Shown: positions 17,658 to 25,399 of the stretch, piece after piece | How positions within the stretch are numbered: the first letter of the stretch is position 1 | Layout: every line of letters starts with the position of its first letter | DNA from: an uncultured Prevotellaceae bacterium | GTDB lineage: Bacteria > Bacteroidota > Bacteroidia > Bacteroidales > Bacteroidaceae | Assembly (NCBI GenBank): GCA_947303695.1 | Contig: CAMYYX010000002.1 | Coordinates: 1-33,259 of the forward strand | Length of the DNA: 33,259 bases | Direction of reading: 5' to 3' | Notes under the pieces: model-generated | Databases searched by the model: none | What the model was told of the DNA's origin: nothing | Seen by the model: only the letters and a program-made list of their open reading frames with translations | Translations under genes and position numbers: made by a program

Positions 17658-18602
17658 ATGCACGGACTTGTTGTCAGAAATACGGGGAGTTGGTACACAG
17701 TACGTACTGATGATGGTAGTTTGATTGATTGTAAGGTGAAAGGTAACTTTCGTCTGAAAGGCATTCGTTCGACTAACCCTGTTGCGATAGGCGATCATGT
17801 GGAGATGATTCCACAACCGGACCATACTGCGCTCATCACTTCTATTGATGAGCGCAAAAACTATATTATACGCAAATCAACCAACCTTTCGAAACAGTCG
17901 CATATTCTGGCAGCTAATCTTGACCAGTGTTTCCTGTTTGTTACCATCAGTCACCCTACAACTTCCACGACGTTTATCGATCGCTTTCTCGCTACAGCTG
18001 AAGCATACAGCATTCCTGTAACGATTATCTTCAACAAGGTGGACCTTTACGACGACGATGATAGGGAATATCTCGATGGAATGGTCTGTTTGTACGAAAC
18101 CATCGGATATAAATGTTTGGCTGTCTCCCTGAAAACGGGCGATGGAATGGAGGAAATCCGATCCGAACTGCAAGGAAAAGTGACTTTGCTCTCAGGCAAC
18201 AGTGGTGTGGGTAAGTCAACCTTTATCAATTACTTGATGCCCGACCTGCACCTGAAAACTTGCGAAATCAGCGATGCCTATAACACAGGTAAGCACACGA
18301 CCACCTTCTCGGAGATGTACGAGATTGAGGGAGGAGATGGGGAACGGAGCTACATTATTGACACACCAGGTATCAAGGGATTCGGAACGTTCAATATGGA
18401 GCGCGAAGAGGTGGGACATTATTTCAAGGAAATCTTCCGTTTCTCCCAAGATTGCAGATTTAATAATTGTACCCACACACATGAACCGGGGTGTGCAGTA
18501 TTGGCAGCTGTGGAACGACATGATATCAGCGAAAGCCGTTATAATTCCTATCTGTCGATGCTCGAAGACGAAAACGAAGAGAAATATCGCTCAGGTTACT
18601 AA
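17658..18602 (+). CDS. rsgA: Ribosome small-subunit-dependent GTPase A
   Basis: A protein of 314 residues for late 30S maturation. It has an N-terminal OB fold (about 1-70) and then the circularly permuted GTPase order that marks RsgA: G4 NKVD at 126-129 comes before G1 GNSGVGKS at 180-187 and G3 DTPG at 235-238. A C-terminal zinc knuckle is formed by Cys266, Cys271, a histidine at 273 or 275, and Cys279. Translation starts 3 nt after the frr stop. Its TAA stop (18600-18602) overlaps the stop of the convergent kinase gene, leaving no room for a terminator between them. Confidence 0.97.
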   Translation: MHGLVVRNTGSWYTVRTDDGSLIDCKVKGNFRLKGIRSTNPVAIGDHVEMIPQPDHTALITSIDERKNYIIRKSTNLSKQSHILAANLDQCFLFVTISHPTTSTTFIDRFLATAEAYSIPVTIIFNKVDLYDDDDREYLDGMVCLYETIGYKCLAVSLKTGDGMEEIRSELQGKVTLLSGNSGVGKSTFINYLMPDLHLKTCEISDAYNTGKHTTTFSEMYEIEGGDGERSYIIDTPGIKGFGTFNMEREEVGHYFKEIFRFSQDCRFNNCTHTHEPGCAVLAAVERHDISESRYNSYLSMLEDENEEKYRSGY

Positions 18603-19336
18603 CGTAACTTGAGCATTTTTTTACGCTTTTCGAAGTGTTCAAGTTTATCCATCACGATAGTTACAGCCGTTTGTTCATCCCATCCACGTAGAGTAGCATA
18701 TCTAGTTACGATACGCTTTAATATCGGACGTACGTGGGTAAGGCGGAACAGACTTTCTAAACATTCTTTCTTCGATGGATTGGGCGAAAAATGGGAGCGA
18801 TTGATGTCGATCGTAGTAATGTGATACCCTGATGTTTCTTGATGATATAAGAAATTGCTAAGGTTTGTATCACCATGAATAAATCCCTTCTCGTGACAAT
18901 CTACCAAAAACTGAGCGATGGCTTCTACCAAATCATCATGTTTTTCAGGTTCTTCCCTCAAGATACGTGCATCAGGGTCTCCACAGAACTCTGTTACCAA
19001 ATAACCTTGATAGAACAATCCTTTGCGAGAGGTCTCAATACAAGCAATCGGTGTCGGAGTGCTGATTCCTAGCTCGACAAGTTTCATTCCATATAGATAG
19101 GCACGTTTAGCTTTACTGGGACGGAAAACGGTGTAATCGAAACGCTGGTGCAACATCGGCTTCTTGAATCGCTTCACGACAATCGTACGGCCTTCTACGG
19201 TGAAGAATCTAATTTGATTACGTTCGTCATACACCAATTCGCCTTCCTTATCATATATAGCGGGAAGTGAGTGAACAAAATCACTCAAATGACTATATAC
19301 AGGATTGATAATGACTTGTGTACCGTTTAGTCGCAT
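18599..19336 (-). CDS. WaaP/InaA-type lipopolysaccharide kinase family protein
   Basis: A protein of 245 residues with a protein-kinase-like fold. A likely ATP-binding Lys sits in TIVVKRFK (Lys55). The catalytic loop is HGDTNLSN (His154-Gly-Asp156, Asn161) and the metal-binding Asp is in TTIDINR (Asp177). This pattern is that of the WaaP/KdkA/InaA family, which phosphorylates heptose or Kdo in the LPS core. It overlaps the upstream GT4 gene by 10 bp, so the two are translationally coupled and probably work on the same glycolipid. Its exact acceptor sugar is not readable from sequence. The stop codon overlaps that of rsgA. Confidence 0.82.
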   Translation of the reverse strand: MRLNGTQVIINPVYSHLSDFVHSLPAIYDKEGELVYDERNQIRFFTVEGRTIVVKRFKKPMLHQRFDYTVFRPSKAKRAYLYGMKLVELGISTPTPIACIETSRKGLFYQGYLVTEFCGDPDARILREEPEKHDDLVEAIAQFLVDCHEKGFIHGDTNLSNFLYHQETSGYHITTIDINRSHFSPNPSKKECLESLFRLTHVRPILKRIVTRYATLRGWDEQTAVTIVMDKLEHFEKRKKMLKLR

Positions 19337-20388
19337 AGCAGTTCTTTGTAAAGTTGAAGATAAGCCTTGATATGTTTGTCGTAACTGAATTCGGCAGCAT
19401 GATGCTTTATTTGTTCGCTCCGCTCTGGCGATTGAAGGAACGATGCCAATTGGCTCTTCACAAAATCGCCCATTTCATCGGGATTCAGTGTTGGCCAAAT
19501 ATAGGCATAGTCACCACAGATTTCAGGCAAACAAGTAGCGTTGGCTATGAATACGGGTTTTCCGAACTGCATCGCTTCGATGGCAGGGAGGCCGAACCCT
19601 TCACCTTGACTGGCGAAGAGAAATGCTTCACAATGCCGATAAAGCCAGACTTTCTCTTCTGCCTGTATCTTACCACAGAGATAAGCATTATGAGTGGGCA
19701 GTTGGTCGATATGTTCACGTACGGTCTTGGCATAATCGAAATGATCGTCCCCACAGACATAGAGATCGTAATCAGGGAAATGCCGCATCATATCCACCAA
19801 CAGATGGAAGTTCTTCTTCGTCCGAATCTGTCCAATAGCAAAAAAGAATGGTCGTCCAGTTGCAAATGCAGGCTTTTCTTCCGATTGTTCGGAGATATCC
19901 TCTACACCATTATAGATGACTCTTACAGGCTTTCCTTTCATATCGAACATTTGTTCCACTTGTCGTCCCACAAACTGCGAAATACAGGTTACTGCATCTG
20001 CTTGGTTGATAGCACGTTGTAGAAAGAATCGATGTTTCAGCTGACGAATCCAATTCTTCTCCGTCAGGAAGTTCAGGTCGTGAATAGTAAGAACAAACTT
20101 CTGATATTTCCCTCGTTTTCGCTTAATTTGTTGCTGATTGGTCGAATGCCATAAATCAACAGCAGGTAGCCCTTTACTGAAATGCTTGTGGTATTTGTTA
20201 CGAATGGTGGTCATCTGCACAGTTGAATTACATTCTATAGGAAATCCTTCTGGCAATAAGAAATGGAATGCTAAAGTCTCATCTTCTACCTTTGGGTAGA
20301 GATGATAGTAGTTTCTGGCAATCTGACCGAAACCGCTTGTAGGATTGCCAATCTCACAGATGTCAAGCAATACAGTTTTCTTTCCCAT
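19327..20388 (-). CDS. GT4-type glycosyltransferase (family 1 superfamily)
   Basis: A protein of 353 residues with the two-domain GT-B layout. The C-terminal donor-binding half shows PFFFAIGQIRTKKNFHLLV and the EX7E motif in EGFGLPAIEAMQFGKP. The N-terminal half holds SGFGQIARNYY. It probably adds a sugar to LPS core or O-antigen on the cytoplasmic side of the inner membrane. The donor and acceptor are unknown. The start at 20388 is fixed by the KTVLLDICEIGNPTSG N-terminus and by the promoter, which lies so close that the message may lack a leader. It is the first gene of a two-gene unit with the kinase. Confidence 0.85.
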   Translation of the reverse strand: MGKKTVLLDICEIGNPTSGFGQIARNYYHLYPKVEDETLAFHFLLPEGFPIECNSTVQMTTIRNKYHKHFSKGLPAVDLWHSTNQQQIKRKRGKYQKFVLTIHDLNFLTEKNWIRQLKHRFFLQRAINQADAVTCISQFVGRQVEQMFDMKGKPVRVIYNGVEDISEQSEEKPAFATGRPFFFAIGQIRTKKNFHLLVDMMRHFPDYDLYVCGDDHFDYAKTVREHIDQLPTHNAYLCGKIQAEEKVWLYRHCEAFLFASQGEGFGLPAIEAMQFGKPVFIANATCLPEICGDYAYIWPTLNPDEMGDFVKSQLASFLQSPERSEQIKHHAAEFSYDKHIKAYLQLYKELLCD

Positions 20389-20392
20389 ATCA

Positions 20393-20400
20393 CAAAGGTA
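20393..20400 (-). promoter_or_regulatory. Predicted -7 element directly abutting the GT4 start codon
   Basis: The minus strand reads TACCTTTG, an exact TAnnTTTG match, with only 4 nt between it and the ATG. The -33 side holds ATTG (3 of 4) at 19-bp spacing. Transcription would start at or next to the ATG. Confidence 0.55.
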
Positions 20401-20485
20401 TGCATTTTTTGAGGTATGACAATGTTTTTTTATTGTGAAAACATAAAAAATGACGTAAAAATGTCGTTATGCGAGAAAAAATCAG

Positions 20486-20493
20486 TAATTTTG
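20486..20493 (+). promoter_or_regulatory. Predicted -7 element for the GT9 gene
   Basis: TAATTTTG is an exact TAnnTTTG match 30 nt before the ATG at 20524. It lies inside the longest open frame (from 20416), which supports the shorter start. No exact -33 TTTG is visible. Confidence 0.5.
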
Positions 20494-20523
20494 AAGCCTT
20501 ATTCAATGCTCTTAGTAAAACAG

Positions 20524-21576
20524 ATGAACATACTTGTAATCAGGTTTCGACAGATGGGAGATGCGATATTGGCTACTTCGTTGCTCAATACGTTGCGTCA
20601 TAATTTCCCAGATGCTCAGATTCATTTCGTACTGAACGAACGGATTGCACCTTTGTTCAAAGGACATCCGTCCATCGATCGTTGTATCACGTTTACTGAT
20701 GACGAACGTCACCATTTCTTTACCTACATTCGAAAAGTGTGGCGTGTTGTCCATGAAACTCATTACGATGTCATCATTGATTTGCGCAGCACGATGAATA
20801 CGATACTTTTTGCATTCTTTTCTCTTTCCACGACATTTAGAATAGGGAAGGATAAGGGATATACGAAGATTGCTTTCAACCATACCATCGAGCCATGTGG
20901 TGACAAATACTCGATGGTAGAATACAATACACGATATGCTTTACCGCTCCAACCATTACGTTCAATAGAGCCTATTAATAGTTTCACACTACATATTACA
21001 GATGAAGAAAAGCAAGCGTTTGGTCGCTATCTAACTGCTCAAGGCATCAATCTCAGTCGCCCTGTAATGTTGGCTAATGTAACAGCTAAACTTGCATCGA
21101 AAGTCTGGATGGAGGATCGGATGGTGTGGGTGTTGAACCATTTCTTAGAGCTGTACCCTGATTATCAAATCATCTTCAATTATGCACCTGGTCCAGAAGA
21201 GGAGAACGCACGACGTATCTATGCTCAAATGGGACATCCCAAGCAGGTTTTTATTGACGTACAGGCACATTCATCTAGAGAATTAGTTGCGATGGCTGGC
21301 TACGTGACGCTTTTCTTTGGTAATGAAGGTGGTGCTCGTCACATTGCCCAAGCAGCTGGTTGTCCGTCATTGGCGATTTGTGCACCAGAGAACAGTAAAA
21401 AAGTTTGGATTCCGCAGACGCAAGTGTTAGCTGAGGGTATCTCACCTGTCGATACCTTGGCTGAACAGAATATAACAGAAGAGGCATATCTTCAGATGAG
21501 TCGGGAGGAGAAGTACGGTTTGCTGACACAAGAATACGTGTGGAGTCGTTTACAATCATTCATGCAGAAACTATGA
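20524..21576 (+). CDS. GT9 (heptosyltransferase-like) glycosyltransferase
   Basis: A protein of 350 residues from the chosen start. The N-terminus, MNILVIRFRQMGDAILATSL, is the family 9 (ADP-heptose:LPS heptosyltransferase) signature. The C-terminal donor site reads FFGNEGGARHIAQAAGCP, with Glu in place of the more common Asp/Ser-Thr. The open frame extends to 20416, but those 36 extra residues have no family resemblance and a promoter element lies within them at 20486-20493, so I start at 20524. ATG 20506 is a further alternative. The stop overlaps the next start in ATGA (21573-21576), indicating coupling to the phosphoesterase. The role is probably LPS-core assembly. Confidence 0.87.
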   Translation: MNILVIRFRQMGDAILATSLLNTLRHNFPDAQIHFVLNERIAPLFKGHPSIDRCITFTDDERHHFFTYIRKVWRVVHETHYDVIIDLRSTMNTILFAFFSLSTTFRIGKDKGYTKIAFNHTIEPCGDKYSMVEYNTRYALPLQPLRSIEPINSFTLHITDEEKQAFGRYLTAQGINLSRPVMLANVTAKLASKVWMEDRMVWVLNHFLELYPDYQIIFNYAPGPEEENARRIYAQMGHPKQVFIDVQAHSSRELVAMAGYVTLFFGNEGGARHIAQAAGCPSLAICAPENSKKVWIPQTQVLAEGISPVDTLAEQNITEEAYLQMSREEKYGLLTQEYVWSRLQSFMQKL

Positions 21577-22913
21577 AGCGTAAGACAATCATTCGAAGCA
21601 TCGTTCTTTTGGTGCTGGTCGGCATCAGTGTTTGGGTATGGAGCCGTTGGAATGTGTGGTTCGGCAATCCAACGGAATCTTCTTATGTTTCTTCGTCCAT
21701 TCCGTCGAGGATTCTGCTCACTTTCGGCGATTCCATCGGTGAAAACCGCAATGTAAGTTGGCAATGTGATTCTGTGTTACTCCCTTCACATCTTGAACTG
21801 CAGGATTTGGAAGGAACCATCGTCCAATCCATTCAAGCCAAAGGAGAACTCTATGAATCGCCAGGAGGAAAATCAGCATATTATGTAGCCCGTTTACGTG
21901 GCTTACAATCGGGGCATCAGTATCGGTATCGTGTCTGTACCAACGAACAATATTCGGATTGGTATGCATTTACCATTCATCCTCATCATGACCCTACTGA
22001 GTTTCTCTTTGTGGGCGATGTTCAGGATACCATTGCTGGTATAGCAAATCAGTTGCTAAAGCAAGCATTCCAACAGCATCCGCATTCAGAATTTCTTGTC
22101 TGTGGAGGCGATTTGATTGAACGCCCACTTGATTGTTATTGGGATGAGATGTTCAAAACCCTCGATTCCATCGCTCAAGTTATGCCGATTCTTACGATTA
22201 CAGGCAACCACGATTATTGGAAAGGAGTGATTTGCCAACTCGATCCTCGATTCTGGTTAGTAAACTCTTTTTATCAGGACTCACGTGTGGATGATAATCA
22301 GGTTTTTTCTGTCAAATATGATAACATTCAGTTCTTCTGTCTTGACAGCAATCGAGAGTTCTGGTATCTCTGGCAGCAACGTGACTGGTTGAAACATCAG
22401 TTGGCAGATAGTGATGCCAAATGGCAGATCTTGGTGTTGCACCATCCTCTCTATTCTCTTAAAGGTGCCATGAACAACCTGATTCAACGATGGATGTTCG
22501 ATGATTTGCTACAGGAATATGGTGTTGACCTCGTCCTTCAAGGTCATGAACATGCATATGCAAGAATGAGGACAGAAGGCAAAACCATCCCTGTATATAC
22601 TGTCAGTCATTGTTCACCAAAGAACTATCGCATTGAATTTGATGAGCGTTTTGACCGCTTTGGGTCTGGTAGTCGCTACTATCAGAAAGTGAGCATTCAT
22701 GGTGATACTCTCTTTATGACTGCCTATGATGCTATTTCTGGAATGCTTTATGATTCGCTCCAAATACAAAAGCAAGGTCATCAGACAACTGTTGTTGATT
22801 TAGCTCAGTCAATTCCAGAAGTCATTACGTTTATTCCGGATGTCAATAATCACAAAGACCGTCAATTTGCTGAACGCATCCAAACATATAAAGACAAAAA
22901 AGGAATCAAATAA
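21573..22913 (+). CDS. Membrane-anchored metallophosphoesterase (purple-acid-phosphatase-like)
   Basis: A protein of 446 residues. A single N-terminal membrane anchor or uncleaved signal (about residues 5-22) precedes an FN3-like beta domain (about 40-140), as in purple acid phosphatases. A calcineurin-type metallophosphatase domain follows, with all motifs in order: VGDVQD, CGGDLIE, TGNHDYW, LHHPLYS and GHEHAYAR. It should be periplasmic. The substrate is unknown, though its place in a surface-glycolipid cluster, 9 bp before a phosphoglycerol/phosphoethanolamine-type transferase, suggests a phosphorylated envelope lipid or glycan. The start at 21573 uses the ATGA overlap with the GT9 stop. 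An upstream in-frame GTG at 21540 is less likely. Confidence 0.86.
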   Translation: MKRKTIIRSIVLLVLVGISVWVWSRWNVWFGNPTESSYVSSSIPSRILLTFGDSIGENRNVSWQCDSVLLPSHLELQDLEGTIVQSIQAKGELYESPGGKSAYYVARLRGLQSGHQYRYRVCTNEQYSDWYAFTIHPHHDPTEFLFVGDVQDTIAGIANQLLKQAFQQHPHSEFLVCGGDLIERPLDCYWDEMFKTLDSIAQVMPILTITGNHDYWKGVICQLDPRFWLVNSFYQDSRVDDNQVFSVKYDNIQFFCLDSNREFWYLWQQRDWLKHQLADSDAKWQILVLHHPLYSLKGAMNNLIQRWMFDDLLQEYGVDLVLQGHEHAYARMRTEGKTIPVYTVSHCSPKNYRIEFDERFDRFGSGSRYYQKVSIHGDTLFMTAYDAISGMLYDSLQIQKQGHQTTVVDLAQSIPEVITFIPDVNNHKDRQFAERIQTYKDKKGIK

Positions 22914-22922
22914 TACCCCGAA

Positions 22923-24896
22923 ATGAAGATAAAAAAGTCGTATATTTCCTGTCCTGTTGCATTCATATGTAATCTGGTGATGATGTATCTTGTCTATGGA
23001 ATCTGTCGCCTTGCTTACCTATTTGAAAACTGGAGTGTCCTGTCGGCAGGATTTGACTCCCTTTCATTCTATGATGCTTTTAAGGGCTGTTGGTTGTTCG
23101 ACTCTTCTGCCATCCTATACACGAACGTACTTTATGCCTTGTTGATGTTGTTTCCTCTTCATGTCAAAGAAACCAATCTTTGGCAATCGGTTGCAAAGTG
23201 GGTATATGTTGTTGTCAATACAATCTGTATTGTGGCTAATCTGATCGATGTCGTCTATTTCCAGTACACAGGACGACGAACGACAACTTCTGTCTTCAGT
23301 GAGTTCCGTCATGAATCAAACTTAGCAGGGGTATTTGGTGTGGAGCTTCTCAATCATTGGTATTTAGTCTTGTTGGGTGTGTTACTCATAGCTGCTCTCA
23401 TTTTTCTATATGTGAAACCTACAGGTAAGTTGTCATTTAAAGGCTGGAAGTCCTACCTTATTTATTATGTTATCCACATTGTCTGCTTCGGTCTCTATAT
23501 TCCTATCACTATCTGTGGTATGCGAGGAGGTGCAACGACGGCTACCCGTCCGATAACTATTAGTAATGCAAACCAATATGTCAATCGGCCAGCAGAAGCA
23601 GCACTGGTACTCAACACGCCCTTCTCCTTAATACGTACAATTAACAAGAATGTGTTTGCTGATCCAAACTATTTCACTCGTGAAGAATTGGACCAGATAT
23701 ATTATCCTGTACATACACCTTCAGATAGTCTTACCCTTCGTAAGAAGAACGTTGTCGTGTTGATTCTCGAAAGTTTCGGAAGGGAATACATAGGGGCTTA
23801 TAACACTCAGCTTGATGATGGTCATTATCAGGGCTATACCCCATTTGTAGATTCGCTTATCCAGCATTCTGTTACCTATGATTATACCTTTGGAAATGGA
23901 CGTAAGAGTGTAGATGGTATGCCTTCCATATTGTCTAGTATCCCTCGTTTCATCGAACCGTTCTTCTTAACACCTGCATCTCTCAATGAAGTGAGCGGAT
24001 TGGCAGGAGAGTTGAGAAAGGTTGGCTATTATTCGGCATTCTTCCATGGTGCAGAGAACGGGTCAATGGGCTTTGAAGCCTTCGCTCATGCAACTGGCTA
24101 TCATGATTATTTCGGACGTACGGAGTATAATCAGGATAAACGTTTTGGAGGAGATAAAGATTTCGATGGCATGTGGGCCATCTGGGATGAGGAATTCCTG
24201 CAGTTCTATGCCCTGAAGATGAGTGAAATGCAGGAACCATTTGTCACAACGGTCTTTACGGCCAGTTCACATCATCCATATGTGGTTCCTGAACGCTATC
24301 GCGACATCTACAAGGATGACCCCGGTGATGATAATATCATGCATAAATGCATCCGTTATACGGATCATGCTTTGCAACTCTTTTTTGAGACCGCTAGTCG
24401 TCAACCGTGGTACGAAAATACACTCTTTATACTCACGGCCGACCATACCAATCTCAGTTCGCGCCAAGAGTATCAGACAGAAATGGGATTGGTGAGCGTA
24501 CCGCTGATTTTCTTTGACCCATCGGGTGAACTGCAACCAGAACGTCGTGCAGGTATTGCACAGCATATTGATATCATGCCTACAATCCTGAATTATTTGG
24601 GCTATGATCATCCATATATGGCTTTCGGTATTGATCTCTTCAATACACCCGTTGAGCAGACGTGGCTTGTTGGAAACAATAACGGCATTTATTTCTATGC
24701 CAAAGGTGATTATGTCATCTTGTTTACTGAAAGTGGAACCCTCAAAGCAATCTATAACTTCAAAGAAGATTGGTATATGAAGGACAACCTACTAGGTAAA
24801 ACAGGCGACATAGAGCTACAGATGGAACGAGAACTAAAAGCTATTATCCAATCCTATATGGAGCGTATGATTGAGGACCAACTGGTGGTCCGCTAG
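22923..24896 (+). CDS. LTA-synthase-type membrane phosphotransferase (alkaline phosphatase/sulfatase fold)
   Basis: A protein of 657 residues. About five N-terminal membrane helices (within 10-200) are followed by a large periplasmic sulfatase-fold domain. The metal/nucleophile motifs are VVVLILESFGREY (Glu283), the GNGRKSVDGMPSILSSIP block with the probable nucleophile Ser329, and the later TADHTN. Gram-positive LtaS polymerises glycerol phosphate. In a Gram-negative bacterium the same fold more likely moves phosphoglycerol or phosphoethanolamine onto LPS, glycans or lipids. It is coupled to the phosphoesterase (9-bp gap). Its TAG stop shares the palindromic CTAG with the stop of convergent gldH. 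Confidence 0.87.
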   Translation: MKIKKSYISCPVAFICNLVMMYLVYGICRLAYLFENWSVLSAGFDSLSFYDAFKGCWLFDSSAILYTNVLYALLMLFPLHVKETNLWQSVAKWVYVVVNTICIVANLIDVVYFQYTGRRTTTSVFSEFRHESNLAGVFGVELLNHWYLVLLGVLLIAALIFLYVKPTGKLSFKGWKSYLIYYVIHIVCFGLYIPITICGMRGGATTATRPITISNANQYVNRPAEAALVLNTPFSLIRTINKNVFADPNYFTREELDQIYYPVHTPSDSLTLRKKNVVVLILESFGREYIGAYNTQLDDGHYQGYTPFVDSLIQHSVTYDYTFGNGRKSVDGMPSILSSIPRFIEPFFLTPASLNEVSGLAGELRKVGYYSAFFHGAENGSMGFEAFAHATGYHDYFGRTEYNQDKRFGGDKDFDGMWAIWDEEFLQFYALKMSEMQEPFVTTVFTASSHHPYVVPERYRDIYKDDPGDDNIMHKCIRYTDHALQLFFETASRQPWYENTLFILTADHTNLSSRQEYQTEMGLVSVPLIFFDPSGELQPERRAGIAQHIDIMPTILNYLGYDHPYMAFGIDLFNTPVEQTWLVGNNNGIYFYAKGDYVILFTESGTLKAIYNFKEDWYMKDNLLGKTGDIELQMERELKAIIQSYMERMIEDQLVVR

Positions 24897-25399
24897 TCTG
24901 ACTTCAGGTGGAGCCCGATGCCAGCTATACCTTTTATTTGTGGGTCTTGCATGAAGTGGTTGACCTTATATTGGTAGACATGCCCTGAACCTACTTCAAT
25001 AGGACTGATACGTTGAGTAATGGTCGAATATGGGAATCCATCCCCTTCGTTACTTCCTTTTTTGTTATAGATACATACTTTGATAGTGTCTGTCCTGATC
25101 TCTGACGAATCGCATTCAAGAGTTCCAAGTAAGTATAAGTCATTATAAGGATAGGAACTGGTGAATCGTACACCGATAGTCGCTGCTACTTCACCCGATG
25201 ATGTGATGGTAGGTAGCGTAAACGAAATCGTATCATCAGTTTTCCAATCCCATAAGTCAACATCATGATATTCATGTAAGATGGTGCCTCCCGAACATGC
25301 TATCAGCATGAAAACTAATAGAATGTAGCTTATCCTTGAGCGGGAGTGTCGTTTGTTGTGATATGTTGACTGTTGACTATTTGCTTTCTTATACTTCAC
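24893..25399 (-). CDS. gldH: Gliding motility/T9SS-associated lipoprotein GldH
   Basis: A protein of 168 residues with a lipobox (FMLIAC, lipid-bearing Cys 35), then LHEYHDVDLWDWKTDDTISFTLP, typical of GldH. GldH is an outer-membrane-associated lipoprotein needed for gliding in Flavobacterium and present in non-gliding Bacteroidota with T9SS. Its exact role is unsettled. The start is GTG, in a GTGA overlap with the PSP1 stop. No other start exists before the lipobox, so the pre-lipobox part is unusually long (about 25 residues) and polar. Part of it is encoded by two copies of the 7-mer GTTGACT (plus-strand 25365-25378), as if former intergenic sequence had been taken into the frame. Confidence 0.88.
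   Translation of the reverse strand: MKYKKANSQQSTYHNKRHSRSRISYILLVFMLIACSGGTILHEYHDVDLWDWKTDDTISFTLPTITSSGEVAATIGVRFTSSYPYNDLYLLGTLECDSSEIRTDTIKVCIYNKKGSNEGDGFPYSTITQRISPIEVGSGHVYQYKVNHFMQDPQIKGIAGIGLHLKSD

Noticed and set aside
20416..20523. N-terminal extension of the GT9 protein from 20416
   Set aside because: The 36 residues are not family-like, and a -7 element at 20486-20493 lies within them.
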